A DNA stretch of 64,000 nt from Owenia fusiformis (GCA_903813345.2 CAIIXF020000009.1:436001-500000); one strand, 5' to 3'. Shown: positions 22,309 through 34,163, counted from the first letter of the stretch. The notes: generated by a model not told the origin, from the letters alone. Program-made: numbers and translations.

Positions 22309-23056
22309 TCGTGAAAAATTGCTGTTTTTATGAGAGTATAAAATCATTTCTGTACCAGACCATGTGGTTCATTATTTACATCCTAACTTCTCAGTGATCA
22401 TGTGATGAGTCATGTGATGAGATCAAGTTATAAATTGACCAATCATGTTGTCATAAACATTCAAATTTAAATTTCCCACTAAACACATTCCTAAATGAAG
22501 CTAATATAGTGGCTGTTTCGTTTAAGAGGTTCCTCCCCGTGATTTAATTATTTAAATCTACATGATTAAATGGAAATGGCCAAATTTTATCGGAGGGAGT
22601 ATGTTTATTGGAATCAATTGCTACTATTTTCTCAATAGATGTCTCCCTTCATACAACATGAAGGAAACAAAAATGTTCTTGATGATACGATGATTTCAAT
22701 TGAAAATCACCTGTTTTTAAGACCTTATATTGGAAATTTAAAATCTGTACGGTAAGTGAACACTTTATCTTATGTTTTGAGAAGTTGTAACTCAAAAACT
22801 GAAGTTAAAGAGGATGAAAAGTGCCATTGAAAAAAAAATCCCCAAAAATAAGAGACCGGCGGCATTCATTTTAAGCATTAGACACTGGCGCTATCAGGTC
22901 TGAACATGAGAGAGACCGGCGGGACGCCGGACTCTAAAAGCCTGGCGAGATCCCTGAGCTTATATATTGGAGGACACACTTTTTTCTGTCGGGACTCACT
23001 TTTTAAAATTTTTTCCTTCATTGGGACTCACATTTTTCAGAGCCTAATGCAAGCGC
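22309..23056. other. Unique centre of the 7.58-kb foldback
   Basis: Between the truncated arm copy and the right arm. It includes a GC-richer stretch (about 22845-22960) in which GAGACCGGCGG occurs twice, and GGGACTCAC motifs near 22990 and 23025 like those near the ends of the hAT element. I take this as rearranged transposon remnants. No gene was seen. Confidence 0.5.
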
Positions 23057-23065
23057 TGGGAAAGT

Positions 23066-23461
23066 ATGGCAAGACATCTATTGGGAATCCAAAGACCAAA
23101 TGTCTTCAACCCTGGGAAGCCAGATTTTCACACTGATATCCTCATTCAGCCCAACCAAGAACTTATTGACTTTTTAGGGCCAAGATCTTGGTTGTTATTT
23201 GATCTTACAAATGGGGATACAACTTGGCTCAATCTACCCATCAACCAGTGGGCTACACATCAAGGATATATTACATTAGCAGCTATTGTGCATAATCTAT
23301 ATGTGGTTAATGACGCTGCAGAGAGGAGCGTAAAAGACATACAAGACTACGCCAATGCTGCCCGTGATGGCACTGTGAGGGCTAGAATGATTCTGGTTTC
23401 CTCCTCTCATAGGGCCAAGATCCCTGCATTCCTAAAAAATGAAATGCAGAATAATCTGTAG
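23066..23461 (+). CDS. Transposase-like fragment, copy 3
   Basis: 131 residues from MARHLLGIQRP to KNEMQNNL. Homology with copy 1 starts only about nine bases before the ATG (near 23057), so the upstream coding sequence seen in copy 1 is lost here. Carries the same VVNDAAERSVKD signature. It lies in the right arm of the foldback, followed by about 600 bp of arm sequence out to the terminal repeat. Near-identity among copies implies recent duplication or gene conversion. Expression and function are unknown. Confidence 0.5.
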   Translation: MARHLLGIQRPNVFNPGKPDFHTDILIQPNQELIDFLGPRSWLLFDLTNGDTTWLNLPINQWATHQGYITLAAIVHNLYVVNDAAERSVKDIQDYANAARDGTVRARMILVSSSHRAKIPAFLKNEMQNNL

Positions 23462-24074
23462 ACATTAGACATTGTTATTATAACATGTTAGATCATTTAT
23501 GAGTACATGGGTGGAACTAATTCAGTGCAAACCATTATCTAAATGAATGCATGATCACCTTATAACCAGGACTCTAAAATATGGTTTACAGTGCTTAACC
23601 CTTGCAGTACCATTTATCTAATTGTTATTACCATCAGTATTACCAGTTTGATGGTGTTTAGTAGTAAGAGATAAGCTACCATATGAATAACAGTAAAAGA
23701 GCAAATAGTTTGTTTTAAAATGTGATATATTTGCGATTTTCGCTGAAATATTAGTACGAAAAGGGTTAAATAATTAATGAACAAGGTATACTATGTTTTC
23801 AACTGTATGATAATACATAATGACCATAACCTAATGATTTTGACAAGGTTTCTGACATCCACCCTTCATATTTTACCTTGTAAGGCTAGAAAATGACGTT
23901 TTTTGCCGTTTTTTACCAGTTTTCGCAAAAACGTCGGTAGGGGGGGGGGGGTCAAACGTCGATTTTAGGAACAGAAATTTTTTCAGCTTAAACTTTACTA
24001 TCAAGAGCCCATCTAGGCTGAACTGCATCTTGCTAGCATGAAAAAGCCATATTCTGGAACACCCTACTTGACAC

Positions 24075-24620
24075 TGACCAATTTTACAGGAAAACAATAT
24101 TCATGTTTCTGTCCGTACGTAGGCCTATGTCTGTTCGCCGTATCCGGGCAGTAACTCCAATACTGTTGTCCCAATATTGGCTACAGTAACAAGGCCCCCA
24201 GAAGAGAAAAATTCTAAATTCTTAATCACATTCCCGGTCCGGGCAAGTCCATGAAGTTCGTAAAGTTGTAGCTACGTTCATCCAGTTCGGACACAGTTTA
24301 AAACCAGTTCGGCAACATTTTAAAGAACGCAGTGACAACTTGTTTGGTGTGATAGCTATATTTGTTAATTAAGCTGCAAACAGAACAGGTTGGTGTACTC
24401 ATGACCTGAATTTATGCCTGACTGCACAACGTCGTAATACGTTTCTAGTAGGATTGAAGTTCGCCGTGTGTCCAGATCGTTCTGCGTTCTTTAAAAACGT
24501 GGTCACTCGTTCTGATTACTAAGTTATGGATGACCTACTCGTTCGGGTAGTTTGATAATGGAGAGGTTAAGCAATGCATATAAACGTATGTACGCAACTT
24601 GTACGTATAAATCATCCTAT
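24075..24620. other. Spacer, nothing identified
   Basis: Follows the right target duplication. Contains TCCGGGCAGTAACTCCAATA, resembling a common invertebrate repeat opening, but no gene. Confidence 0.4.
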
Positions 24621-25135
24621 ACCACGGGTAGTATCTGAAGCCCCGTCATGATTTAGAAATCGCGAGCAAGTTCCCGCTGAAATCGCGAGCAATTAAAATA
24701 AATGAAGGGGTATCTTTTGTTTACTTAAATTGTATGTTGTACAAAGCGTTTTCATTTAATTTTATCCAATTATCACATGGCAGTGATACTAAAAAGCAAC
24801 TGCTGCAAAACAAGTATCACGATCTGATGTTCTGAATTTCGTTATTTGATAATTGGAGAGAGAATGTATCATCTTAAATCTTTATCTATATATTTCTATA
24901 TTTTATAGCTGAAGAAGGTCGTTGCCCTTCAGTTGAAATGTTTATAGTGATATGAAATAAAGGTATTCTGAGTTTCACTTCCTAAAGCTTCGCCGAAATT
25001 TATATATTTCCATTTTACCATATCCCTCAAGGCCCCGCTTCTAACATGAGCAATAAACTGAAGATCCCGCTGAAAACATGAGGAGGCCCCGCTGAAAACA
25101 TGAGGAGGTCCCGCTGAAATCAGGAGCAAGTGTCT
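24621..25135 (+). repeat. Left copy of a dispersed inverted repeat with CCCGCTGAAA motifs
   Basis: ACGGGTAGTATCTGAAGCCC and GATTTAGAAATCGCGAGCAA recur inverted at about 32590-32660. The cluster at 25025-25130 repeats CCCGCTGAAAACATGAGGAG two to three times and recurs inverted at about 32185-32265. The motif core CCCGCTGAAA followed by a GAG(C/G)A-type end also appears singly near 24676. Confidence 0.7.
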
Positions 25136-25249
25136 CTCCAAAATGGAGTGAAGTCCGATTTTACTCTGCAAATCTGCCACGATTGTAGCCAACGTAATAG
25201 ATATAATAATTATTGATACTCTACAGAGCACATGTATATCATATATCAT

Positions 25250-26417
25250 TGTTATTGTTATTATTGTGACAACTAAACATGTACATGTGCGACTCTTTTA
25301 ATATTATGTAATATCATTGTTATTTACGACTCTCTTTCATCATCAACTATCAATTCTTTAAAAAGGTCTCACGTGATTATGTTATTATGATAAGTTTTAC
25401 CAGTGCAAGAGGCGCATATACGTATGTTTAGGCCATCATAAAAAAGTACCAAAAATATTACGGACTTTCCCAACCGCCCACCTGTATTTGACTCCCATAC
25501 AATAATTCCCTAAGCCAGATGGCCTAATGCCAACCCCCTCTCATGAAGATGACCGATGACAAAGTTGTGTAGCAACCCAGTGGCTGAACGGATGTGATTC
25601 ATGTGAAGCAGGGATCTTATCTGGAAATAGTAGCATCCAGTTGCAAAAACTCGGCAATACAATAAACTGCTGTAAAAATAAAATTAATGTTAAGTTGATG
25701 ATTTCGCGCGTCATGTGGAACCAAGTGTTTAAAAGATGAGAGGAATTCCATCATGTTGAAGTACAGGTCGCATTTCAGCATCACATGGATCGGTGTTTCC
25801 GATTGTCTTGTCTTGTCTGATTTGCTCAGCCAGCTAAAAATGTCATGTGAGATACAATGAGACGCGCAAATTAAGAAGCACGGGACATGTGGAGCTCAGT
25901 TTAGAATCAAAGCACGGAACATGTGGAGCTCAGTTTTGAATTCATTATGGAAACAGATTTAAAATCAGAAATATTATTATTGAAATAATACATTCAAAAT
26001 GATTTGGCTCGTAATCGTAATAGATAAGGGAGTTTAAGCTTGCAAATAAAATCTAAACGTCAACCTATACGTATGACCAATCGCCAAAACAAATGCATCG
26101 TTTAATATTTCCCGTTCACGTTTAGGTTGTAAAAAACATCGTAAGCTTAAACAACCTATTATCACGATACATCAACGTATAAATTGTTAACACTTTTAAC
26201 ACCAATGCAAAGATTGACCAAATGAAACAAATTTTTCAATAATAAAATGCCATATCTAATGTGCCATCATAGTGAAATCATTGCATGTAGGTAGCAAAAC
26301 GTTTTGAACAAAATCAAAATTGATAAATGTTGAATGACAATCACATTAATTAAGTTCTATACGTATGAGACAAAACGCAACGGAATATTTGTACATGTAT
26401 TTAAAAACATAAATATA
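25250..26417. other. AT-rich non-coding region
   Basis: No open frame of note. A short direct repeat (GGACATGTGGAGCTCAGTTT) occurs at about 25883 and 25918. Otherwise nothing recognised. Confidence 0.4.
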
Positions 26418-27115
26418 CAGTGCGTATCAAAAAACGCAACAGATCGTTATCTCGGAAAAGCACAAAACCAGTGATAACAGCATTGATTTCATTCAATGCA
26501 CTGTAAAGCCATATGTCTCCTCTTTACAATGATATATCATTCATTGATATTTGGTCATGGTTGGGCGAGTAATCATTCCATTTGCAAAGTGCGCCAAAAT
26601 TAGCTTTGGGCCAAGTTATAAAAATCGCAAAAGTCAGTGTACGGAGCCCGATGCAATATTGGAAGAAAACATAAAATCAATGCTGATTGCATCCTTTTCA
26701 TTTAATGTACCTAAAAGCCGGATTACTCCTCCTTGCAATGGAATATCATTCATTCACAGGGAGTCACGGCTGACCGAATAATCGTTGATATATTGCAAAG
26801 TGGGGCAAAATTCAGCTCGGACCCAAGTTTTAAACATTGCAAAAGTCAGTACAACGGGCATTGGGGCTATTGGAAGAAGGTGTGACAGGTGTGGTATAGA
26901 CAGTAAAGTGTTCATACTCATACTCTTGCAAGAATACATCCAATACCCCTCCAAATTGCTACCACACTTTCTTGCACATAAAGATGCGCTCATCTGTCCA
27001 CGTCATGCATGGTTCAGCCCTGAGTCATCTGTGGGTTAAAGCAGAGAAAAGCAGCACATGGGCAACTCTTTCTCGAGGTTTTGCAATATCTGGTGGAGGA
27101 ATTGTGAGCACATAT
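26418..27115 (+). mobile_element. TA-flanked non-autonomous element, copy 1 (right end missing)
   Basis: Begins CAGTGCGTATCAAAAAACGC after TATA. Internal landmarks are ATATCATTCATT, GGTGTGACAGGTGTGGTATA, TCATACTCTTGCAAGAATAC and ATATCTGGTGGAGGAATTGT. The same series runs inverted at 30500-31505. The TA flank and end sequence suggest a mariner/Tc1-like MITE, by pattern only. Frames at 26551-26781 and 26785-27039 lie inside and are not supported as genes. Confidence 0.65.
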
Positions 27116-27708
27116 GCTCCTGAGAGAGTATCCTGTTAATAATCAAAGATTCGAGGTAATAAATGTGGATGGATATCTGAAAGAACGGGAAAACCGGTGT
27201 AACGGGTAGGAGGTCCTATCAGTTATGGCCTTCTTCGAATAGCATTTGTGTTTCAAATAATAATAGTATGACACAAATGTTAGTGCAACCAGGTGCAATC
27301 GGACCTGTAAGCATTACTATTATATGCAATTTTCCGTTTTGTAAACTTCGATATACATAGCTAAGTATGGTGTATATTCCTTAGTTTTTTATAGAAATCT
27401 ACAAAATTCCACTGCTGTTTTGTCTTAACAGTATTTTCAATCACGGCAATCACTTTTCAAACGAATTTACTAGAAATATCAGAGGGTTGACTGTTATTCT
27501 CATATTTAGTAGAACTAGATGTGAATGACATTCACTCTTTATCAAGCTGGAAAATAAAATAATAATTTGCTACATGGCATAATGAATATTACCAGAGGAT
27601 ATCGCCACGATATAATCCAGTAAACCAATATGCGGAGGGTTTTGTAACGATATACTCCAATTCTTGTTGATTTCCCCCATTTAGTACACTAATTGAAGGA
27701 TATTTAGA

Positions 27709-27855
27709 ACATCCTATGAGTTTTTCAGAAAATCATATTAATCTTCTCGACGATATTGATATATGAACTCGTTCGCTTCGCTCTCCCGTGCAGATATCAA
27801 TATCATCTCTAGTTAGATAAAACTGATTTTCTTTAAAATCATAGGGTATCCAAAG
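27709..27855. repeat. Small palindrome
   Basis: CGACGATATTGATATATGA near 27749 pairs with ATATCAATATCATCTCT near 27796, and the outer CATCCTATGAG pairs with ATCATAGGGTA. MITE-like. Flanks at 27116-27708 and 27856-28426 show nothing assignable. Confidence 0.6.
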
Positions 27856-28426
27856 AATTTACATCGGATTAACGATTTCGTAAAATGTATCATTTTGTCG
27901 AGTTATTGTTAATGGTGAAAAAGAAATGAAAAATGCATGTGTTCACCTTAAATTAGCAACAAATTATATTTAATGTAACATAAAGCTAAGGCCACAAGAA
28001 ATGTTCGACTGTAAAAAATAAGAAAATACACAATGTATGCCAAAGTAATCAATAAAACTGTCAATTTTGATGCAAATCAAATTATCTGCCATTTTATCTG
28101 ATTCTGATTGAACGAAACGCGACGATACGTCCAGACCCTTGTGATTGATATTTGGATGTGTTTATTTTTTCTGATTTACTCAAAATCCTGCAAGCAATAT
28201 ACTTCTTATTGCCTACATTACTTTTTATATCAAATTGATGAATCTATCAGAATAATCCAAAGAACCTTTTTCAAATTATTCGTTGTTCTTGTTCTTGGGA
28301 CTTATCAACTTTCATAGACATTTCAAAACATTCCTATATTTATATGATAGTACAGAAATAAAAAGTAAAAAGAAATAGGATTTCATATAAGAGCATGGAA
28401 ATATTTCAATCCTAATTTTGTAAGGG

Positions 28427-28650
28427 TTATGTAATGGGAGGTTTAGGATAAACCCTGTATCCAAAACCGATCGTACATATAGATATTATCCTATAGTCGG
28501 TTCAGGATATTGGGATTATCCCAAGGCCTATATATTATATCTGCCCGAGGGTCGTAGGTCCCAAGGGTAGATATATTATATTGGCCAAGGAATAATCCCA
28601 ATATCCTGAGCCGACTATAGGATGATCTGTTTATCCCATACCAATCACAT
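28427..28650. repeat. Small palindrome
   Basis: ATCCTATAGTCGGTTCAGGA (28488) pairs with the reverse complement ending near 28623, with CCCAATATCC mirrored on both sides and weaker pairing out to about 28427 and 28650. MITE-like, and similar in style to the hairpin at 954-1136. Confidence 0.7.
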
Positions 28651-28895
28651 TGTTCAATTGGCCAAAGCTTTGCAACCAACCATGGAATTATTCTAAAATA
28701 TTCATTTCCAGTTTTGTATTCTTGTCCGTAGCCGGATTTTCCTGTTCAAATCTTTGATTATTAACGGGGCATACTGCTCCTTCCCTTCTTTAAAGCATCA
28801 AAGAGATCGCGATTGTCTGCGTTTTTCTCCATTGTTGTTCACAGTATGCGAACGTTACAAAAAAAGAACCAATACGGGAACAGCGATTATGACGT

Positions 28896-29815
28896 AGCGG
28901 GCAGATATACTGACGAGTCGCAAAAAGGTGGCGCATTTGTTTTTAAGGGTATCGCGTGAATGTAACTTTGATTCCCCGGATTATAAGATAATATTCTAAT
29001 TAAAGTTATATATCATTTTAAAGCTGTTTCGATGAAGTTTTTAGATCAACTACACTCCGTTCACGATTCTTGCGAGTTCTTTTTAAAAAAAAGTTTTTTA
29101 CCAAAACATCTGGCAAATATCCCCTGTTGACATGTTACATTTTGAATTATTTCTCGTCTTTAAAAGCTCATAACTCAAACAATATATGACTATTATACTT
29201 ATTTTTCATCTTGATGAAGGTAGATGGAAGTTTTATTTCAAAGGATGAATTTTAGTAAGCGTCCCATATTGTGACGTCATAGAGTTTGAAAAATAGAATC
29301 TGTTGACAGCGACCTTTTTTGCTCATTTTTTGTTACCTTCAACTTTTCAGGTGTACATTAAACAAAAAATACGAGATCAATTTTTAATAAATCATAAATG
29401 ATTATTTTGCTCTTAAACTCTAGTTCATTAATAAATAGTTGATTTTGTTCGCAAAACTATGTGTTTTCTGTTGTATGTGGAAAAGTGGAGGACGAAAGGT
29501 TTTCAAGATTCATTAAAATAGGGCTAATTTACGCCATTCGCCTATTTTCAAGCACAGCAACACGTATATTCATTTCACCTAAAATATCAATTGATTCGTG
29601 TTTTATGATACTCCTATCCCATTGTTAATACATACACGATATCAGAGTTATTCGCCTTAAATGTTTTGACTTATAGAGGGAAATGTGGAGGACGAAAGGA
29701 TTTCCATTTGTGTACATTTTTCTCAAAAAACGTCACATTCTGTGGTGTTAAAAAGCGAAAATGTGTAACAATGCGTGCGCGACCTTTTTGCGACACGTCA
29801 CTATATCTGCCCGCT
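28896..29815. mobile_element. Non-autonomous element with ~40-bp terminal inverted repeats
   Basis: AGCGGGCAGATATACTGACG near 28896 is mirrored by the reverse complement ending near 29815, including the adjoining GTCGCAAAAAGGT. The interior has a direct repeat GTGGAGGACGAAAGG (29485 and 29688) but no gene. Target duplication was not resolved. Confidence 0.65.
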
Positions 29816-30227
29816 CGGAGAGGGACGTAAAGCTATATTTGCCCGCTGATGAAAATATAAGTTTTTACAAACCGGCTTTATGTATCCGTAACACGTCCAA
29901 GTATGGGATAAAACAGATGTATTCTATAGCATAAACATAAACATATTGATAATTAACTTCCAAAATTCAAACACATACTAAAGTACGGATTTTCTCAAGA
30001 AGTAGTTTTTAAGTTTGATTTTACACTCATATATTGCCGGAGCAGATCAATAAATTGATATTAAAATTTCAAATATACAGCATAAGTAAAGTTTAAAAAA
30101 ATCTTTATTTCGTAAATTGAGTAAAACGTATTTATTGAGTTCGATTTTCAGGAGCGGTACCGGAGTGGATACAGCCCATATCCATCCCGGTCTCGTACTT
30201 TAGCGATAACTCCCCACATACACTATA

Positions 30228-31505
30228 CAGGACGAAAAACGCAACAAGCAGTTGTCTCGTAAAATCACAAAACTAGAGGTGACTCCATAAATTTCATCCA
30301 ATGTACCATAAAGCCACGTCCTCCTCTTTGCAATGATATGTCATTCATTCACATGTGGTCATGGTTGGGTGAGAAATCCTTCCATTTGCACAGTGGGTCA
30401 AAATCGGCTCTGGACCAAGTTTAAGATATTGCAAAAATCAGTGCAAGGGCTAAGTACCAATGGAAGTTCTCCTGACTTGAATTGTTGTGAATTTTTCTTT
30501 TGGATCTATCTCAGGAGCATCTGTGCTAATCATTCCTCCACCAGATATTGCAAAACTTCGAGAAAGAATTGCCAATGGGCTTATTCTTCGCTTTAACCCA
30601 CAGATGACTCAGGGCTGAACCATGCATGACATGGAGAGATGAGCGCATCTTTATGTGCAAAAGGTGGTGGCAATTTGGAGGGGAATAGGATGTATTCTTG
30701 CAAGAGTATGAGTATGAACACTTTGCTGTCTATCACGCGGTACTAACTTCGACCGTTAATTTGAATTTTTGACCTACCAAATCTTTGAAAATCAAGGATT
30801 GCGAGTCCCATACTGCACAGTTTTTCTTCAAACTTGTTCCATTCAAAGCATAACAAAAATGCCTTTCTGTTGGTACATTTTTCTGTTATACTGAGTGCCT
30901 ACTTTCTGCGGCATTTCACAGCTGGGGACCAAAACGCTGCTAAAACGAGGGACTCTTTACAATAAAGCAATGTACCGACAGAAAGGCAATTTTGTTTTAC
31001 TTTGAATGGAACAATTTTGAAGAAAAACGGTGCAGTATGAGACCCGCAATGCTTGATTTTCAAACATCTGGTAGGTCAAAAATTCAAATTAACGGTCGAA
31101 GTTAGTACCACGTGTCTATGTCACACCTGCCACACCTTCCTCAAATATCCCATATGTCCTATGTACTGTTTAAAACTTGGGTCCGGGCTGAATTTTGCCC
31201 TACATTGCGAAATCAATGATTATTCGGAAATGATTATTATGAAAAGGATGCATTGGTTTTATGTTTTCTTCCAATATTACACTGACATTCGCGATGTTTA
31301 TAAATTGGTCCCAAGCTTATTTTGGCCTACTTTGCAAAAGGAATGATCACTCGCTCAAACATGACCCAATATCAATGAATGATATACCATTGGAAAGAGG
31401 AGACGCATGGCTTTAATGTATGGTACATTGAATGAAATCAATGCTGTTATCACTGATTTGCGCTTTTCCGAGATAACAATCTGTTGCGTTTTTTTGATAC
31501 GCATG
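30228..31505 (-). mobile_element. TA-flanked non-autonomous element, copy 2
   Basis: Both ends carry the AAAACGCAAC terminus (near 30240, and inverted near 31480), so both inverted ends survive, with subterminal GGTCATG and ATCATTCATT motifs mirrored. Between about 30500 and 31505 it is the reverse complement of copy 1, interrupted by the palindrome at 30734-31114. TATA sequence lies at both flanks. No coding region is supported. Confidence 0.7.
30734..31114. mobile_element. 381-bp foldback inserted in the preceding element
   Basis: Ends CACGCGGTACTAACTTCGAC and the mirrored GTCGAAGTTAGTACCACGTG, flanked by TCTAT on both sides (30729-30733 and 31115-31119), a 5-bp duplication. Copy 1 of the host element has a single uninterrupted TCTAT equivalent at this point, which supports a separate insertion. 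Arms pair over most of their length around a centre near 30925. Confidence 0.75.
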
Positions 31506-31509
31506 GTAT

Positions 31510-32159
31510 ATTGATTGTATATCGGCTCGTTATGTGCCTACAAAACCTCAGTAGCCAGGTATGGAATACTTAGATACGACATTAGTAACTTGGAGAAACA
31601 TCAAATGACCATCGAAATCTTCCTGACATCTCACATTTTTTGAAGTATTGTAATAACGTATTTTTCTACATTGATGGTGTATAAATCATTCTTGAAATAA
31701 ATATTTAAAAAACAAAAACTTTAATGTTATTGTTAAATTATAAAATTAGAACCTGCAACGTCTTCTGAATTATCATGGAGCCTTTGTGGTTCTCATTTCT
31801 CTCAAAATTTCCTCTTCTTGGAACTTGGGGTGTCTCTGTTTAATAAAAGGCTCATTCCCCTGAACTTCATGCTTCCATCAAGTTGTCTTGAATTTATGTT
31901 GAAGTCTAATACACGATATATCCATATTTCTCCTATATATTTTGGTTCGTTTATTTTGAAATCCAATGATGGGTGAAACTATATAAAATGTTTGACGAAA
32001 TCGTTCTGCTCTGATGACTTGAAGTTGCAATAAAAACATTTGAAACGTGGCCCTAGAATGAAACAGTATATATAATTAATAGAAATACTATGCTTGGTCT
32101 TTCGTGTACGTTTATTTGAAGAACCTCAATATTTAATGGAATGTAATGAAGCTTTCCTC
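31510..32159. other. Non-coding, nothing identified
   Basis: AT-rich, with no supported gene or repeat. Confidence 0.4.
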
Positions 32160-32660
32160 GTGATCGAAGCGGGTACTCGTGAAATCTGCTCCTGATTTCA
32201 GCGGGACCTCCTCATGTTTTCAGCGGGGCTTCCTCATAATTTCAGCGGGGCCACTGGAACACCTCCAATGATGTATTTCACCCCCCACGGGAGATGTTAT
32301 TGTAAACTAACTTATCAATACATACAATGTTGATCCAATATTCATTATGAGGAATGCATATCGTAGTTCTTGTCTCAATTTTAACGACAAAAGTAATTTT
32401 GTTACAGTAAATTATGTAAACGTGCATATTTGCGCCAGTTTCTTCCATGCCGATAAACATATTTATCGTTCATGTCATTGTTTGTGAAGATATACCTGTT
32501 CTGAAAGTATACCTCAAGTTTCAAAGAACAGTAATGCGTATTCTTACCATTTTTGGCCATATTTCCAGGTGACACAAATAAAAAGGACTTTGCTCGTGAT
32601 TTCAGCGGGAACTTGCTTGCGATTTCTAAATCATGGCGGGGCTTTAGATACTACCCGTGT
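32160..32660 (-). repeat. Right copy of the dispersed inverted repeat with CCCGCTGAAA motifs
   Basis: Inverted partner of 24621-25135. The minus strand reads the same CCCGCTGAAA-type units (32185-32265) and the ACGGGTAGTATCTAAAGCCC block (about 32640-32660). Spacing between the two clusters is similar on both sides. Confidence 0.7.
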
Positions 32661-33360
32661 ATACAAATGCATGTAGTTTTCTCACATAAACAATCGTTCA
32701 ATTACAGTGTTTACTTAGTCCGTTATTTTAGGCTACACATCCTCGTTTAATACGTCATTGAGTATATAGCTGGTTTTCTATGATACATACTTTAACAAGC
32801 TCGTGTCGTAAGATATTTAAAGCTAAAACATGTATGACATTCATTTTCTTCAGAAAGCATTTGAGCCAAGCTATTTTGGCCTAAACGCATGTTCGAAGTT
32901 ATCTTGCGCCAGAAGCAATTAAGAAGATTAATAAAAAGGTATAAACTTTCAGCTGGCTAGTATTCTCTAACACAGTGGCGTGACCTTACATGACCTTTTA
33001 ATGTTAATGCTGACAGCTTAATGTTCAATCAGATAGATAAGTTTAATAAGGGAGCTATATGATACTGTGCATCGAAATCAAAATTGCCAGCATAGTACCC
33101 AATAAACATGAGTATAATGATTCCCGTTGACACCAACGTGAAATTGAAAATCTCCCGTTGTAAACAGGAAAATAAAGCTGATCTGATATCTGAAGTAGAC
33201 TAAGTAGCGCTTGCTTTTTATGCGTGCTATATACATTACTGTATTAATTCATTGACTTTGCGTTCACGGTTACATTGCGAAAAACATCGCTAGCTTAACC
33301 TCTCCAAAGTTTAAACGGACCCTAAACGGTTCTTAGTACGTCAAATCCGTTCCTGCAAAC
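32661..33360. other. Non-coding, nothing identified
   Basis: No supported gene. AGCTTAACCTCTCC near 33290 resembles the inverse of GGAGAGGTTAAGCAATGC near 24559, so inverted similarity with the left side may extend weakly. Confidence 0.35.
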
Positions 33361-33500
33361 GAACGCAACTAGTGATTGTGTAAAAAACCGAACGCCGACC
33401 AAGCACCGACCTCTCACCTCATGGACCCAACTGTGGAGAGTGACTGGTTGGTGGTCGGTCTTTTCCGTAAACCCGAGAATTTGTGTTCGGATTCTAATAG
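33361..33500 (-). repeat. Dispersed repeat related to the flanks of the hAT element
   Basis: On the minus strand CACAAATTCTCGGG and then TTTACGGAAAAGACCGACCA are contiguous. The same pieces occur at 10087-10100, 12118-12150 and 16428-16445, where newer elements separate them. Probably an older repeat that served as the insertion target at 12.2 and 16.5 kb. Confidence 0.5.
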
Positions 33501-34159
33501 ATCCACAGTCAGCACTGTCAATGGTATATTCTAAAAATATAGGGAATAGTATATAGAGACTAAAAGTCCAAAAGGCTTTTGTGACAATATTTCCCGAAGT
33601 GTTATATTTCCATTTATCCTTCAAACTGTGACATTTATGCTAAAAACTCGACATGTATATGATTCTTACATACCCAATACGATCAAAAACGTTACTAACA
33701 TACCAAATGAAAGGTGATTTCCTGGTCAAACTTGCAAAAGTTTGTCCAATTCGCATTTGAACCGAATATTTACCGGAAGTGTTTATATTTCCATTTAGGT
33801 GTCACTACGGTAAATCATTGAAAAATATTGAAAAAATCACAAAATTCAAGTTTGGAATACATATCGCCATTTTCGAACGAATTAGCCCATACAATAACTA
33901 TATTTCTGCGTTCCTCTATACATAACCTTCATCTTGACCATACATTTAACATACATTTAACATAGGGTTTAAATATCACTACGCCAACATAGGGACTCAT
34001 TTTTAGGTAAAATCCCTACTTAACCGATGAAAATTAACGAATAAAGTAGTTCCAGTTTACGGCACTATATTTTTTGCGATTTCTTTCTAAAATGGCACAT
34101 TTAGAAAGTAATTGGCCTCGGCTTTACATACATACCTCAAATGGCCACAATGCATATAC
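33501..34159. other. Non-coding with a possible outer inverted repeat
   Basis: AGGTGTCACTACGGTAAAT near 33797 is mirrored near 35002-35025 (ATTTACCGTAGTAACACCTT), and the neighbouring CCGGAAGTG recurs on both sides. This may be a second, older terminal repeat around the TTAA element. No gene. Confidence 0.4.
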
Positions 34160-34163
34160 TTAA

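Larger units (their letters stand above)
16490..24066. mobile_element. 7.58-kb foldback DNA element with 8-bp target duplication
   Basis: The ends TAGGGTGTTCCAGAATATGG (16490) and its reverse complement (to 24066) are flanked on both sides by CTTGACAC (16482-16489 and 24067-24074), an 8-bp target duplication as made by hAT elements. The left arm is 16490-16724 plus 20686 to about 21600; the right arm is about 23057-24066. The left arm is interrupted by the 3.96-kb palindrome, whose removal restores perfect continuity with the right arm. A third partial arm copy lies at about 21760-22308. A poly-C tract (near 16604) is mirrored by poly-G (near 23941). Each arm carries the transposase-like frame described separately. 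Confidence 0.85.

Noticed and set aside
26551-27039. Two consecutive + strand frames of 76 and 84 residues
   Set aside because: They lie within a non-autonomous repeated element and are not preserved in the second copy.
33322-33624. 100-residue minus-strand frame
   Set aside because: It overlaps a dispersed repeat shared with the hAT flanks; no domain or splice support.
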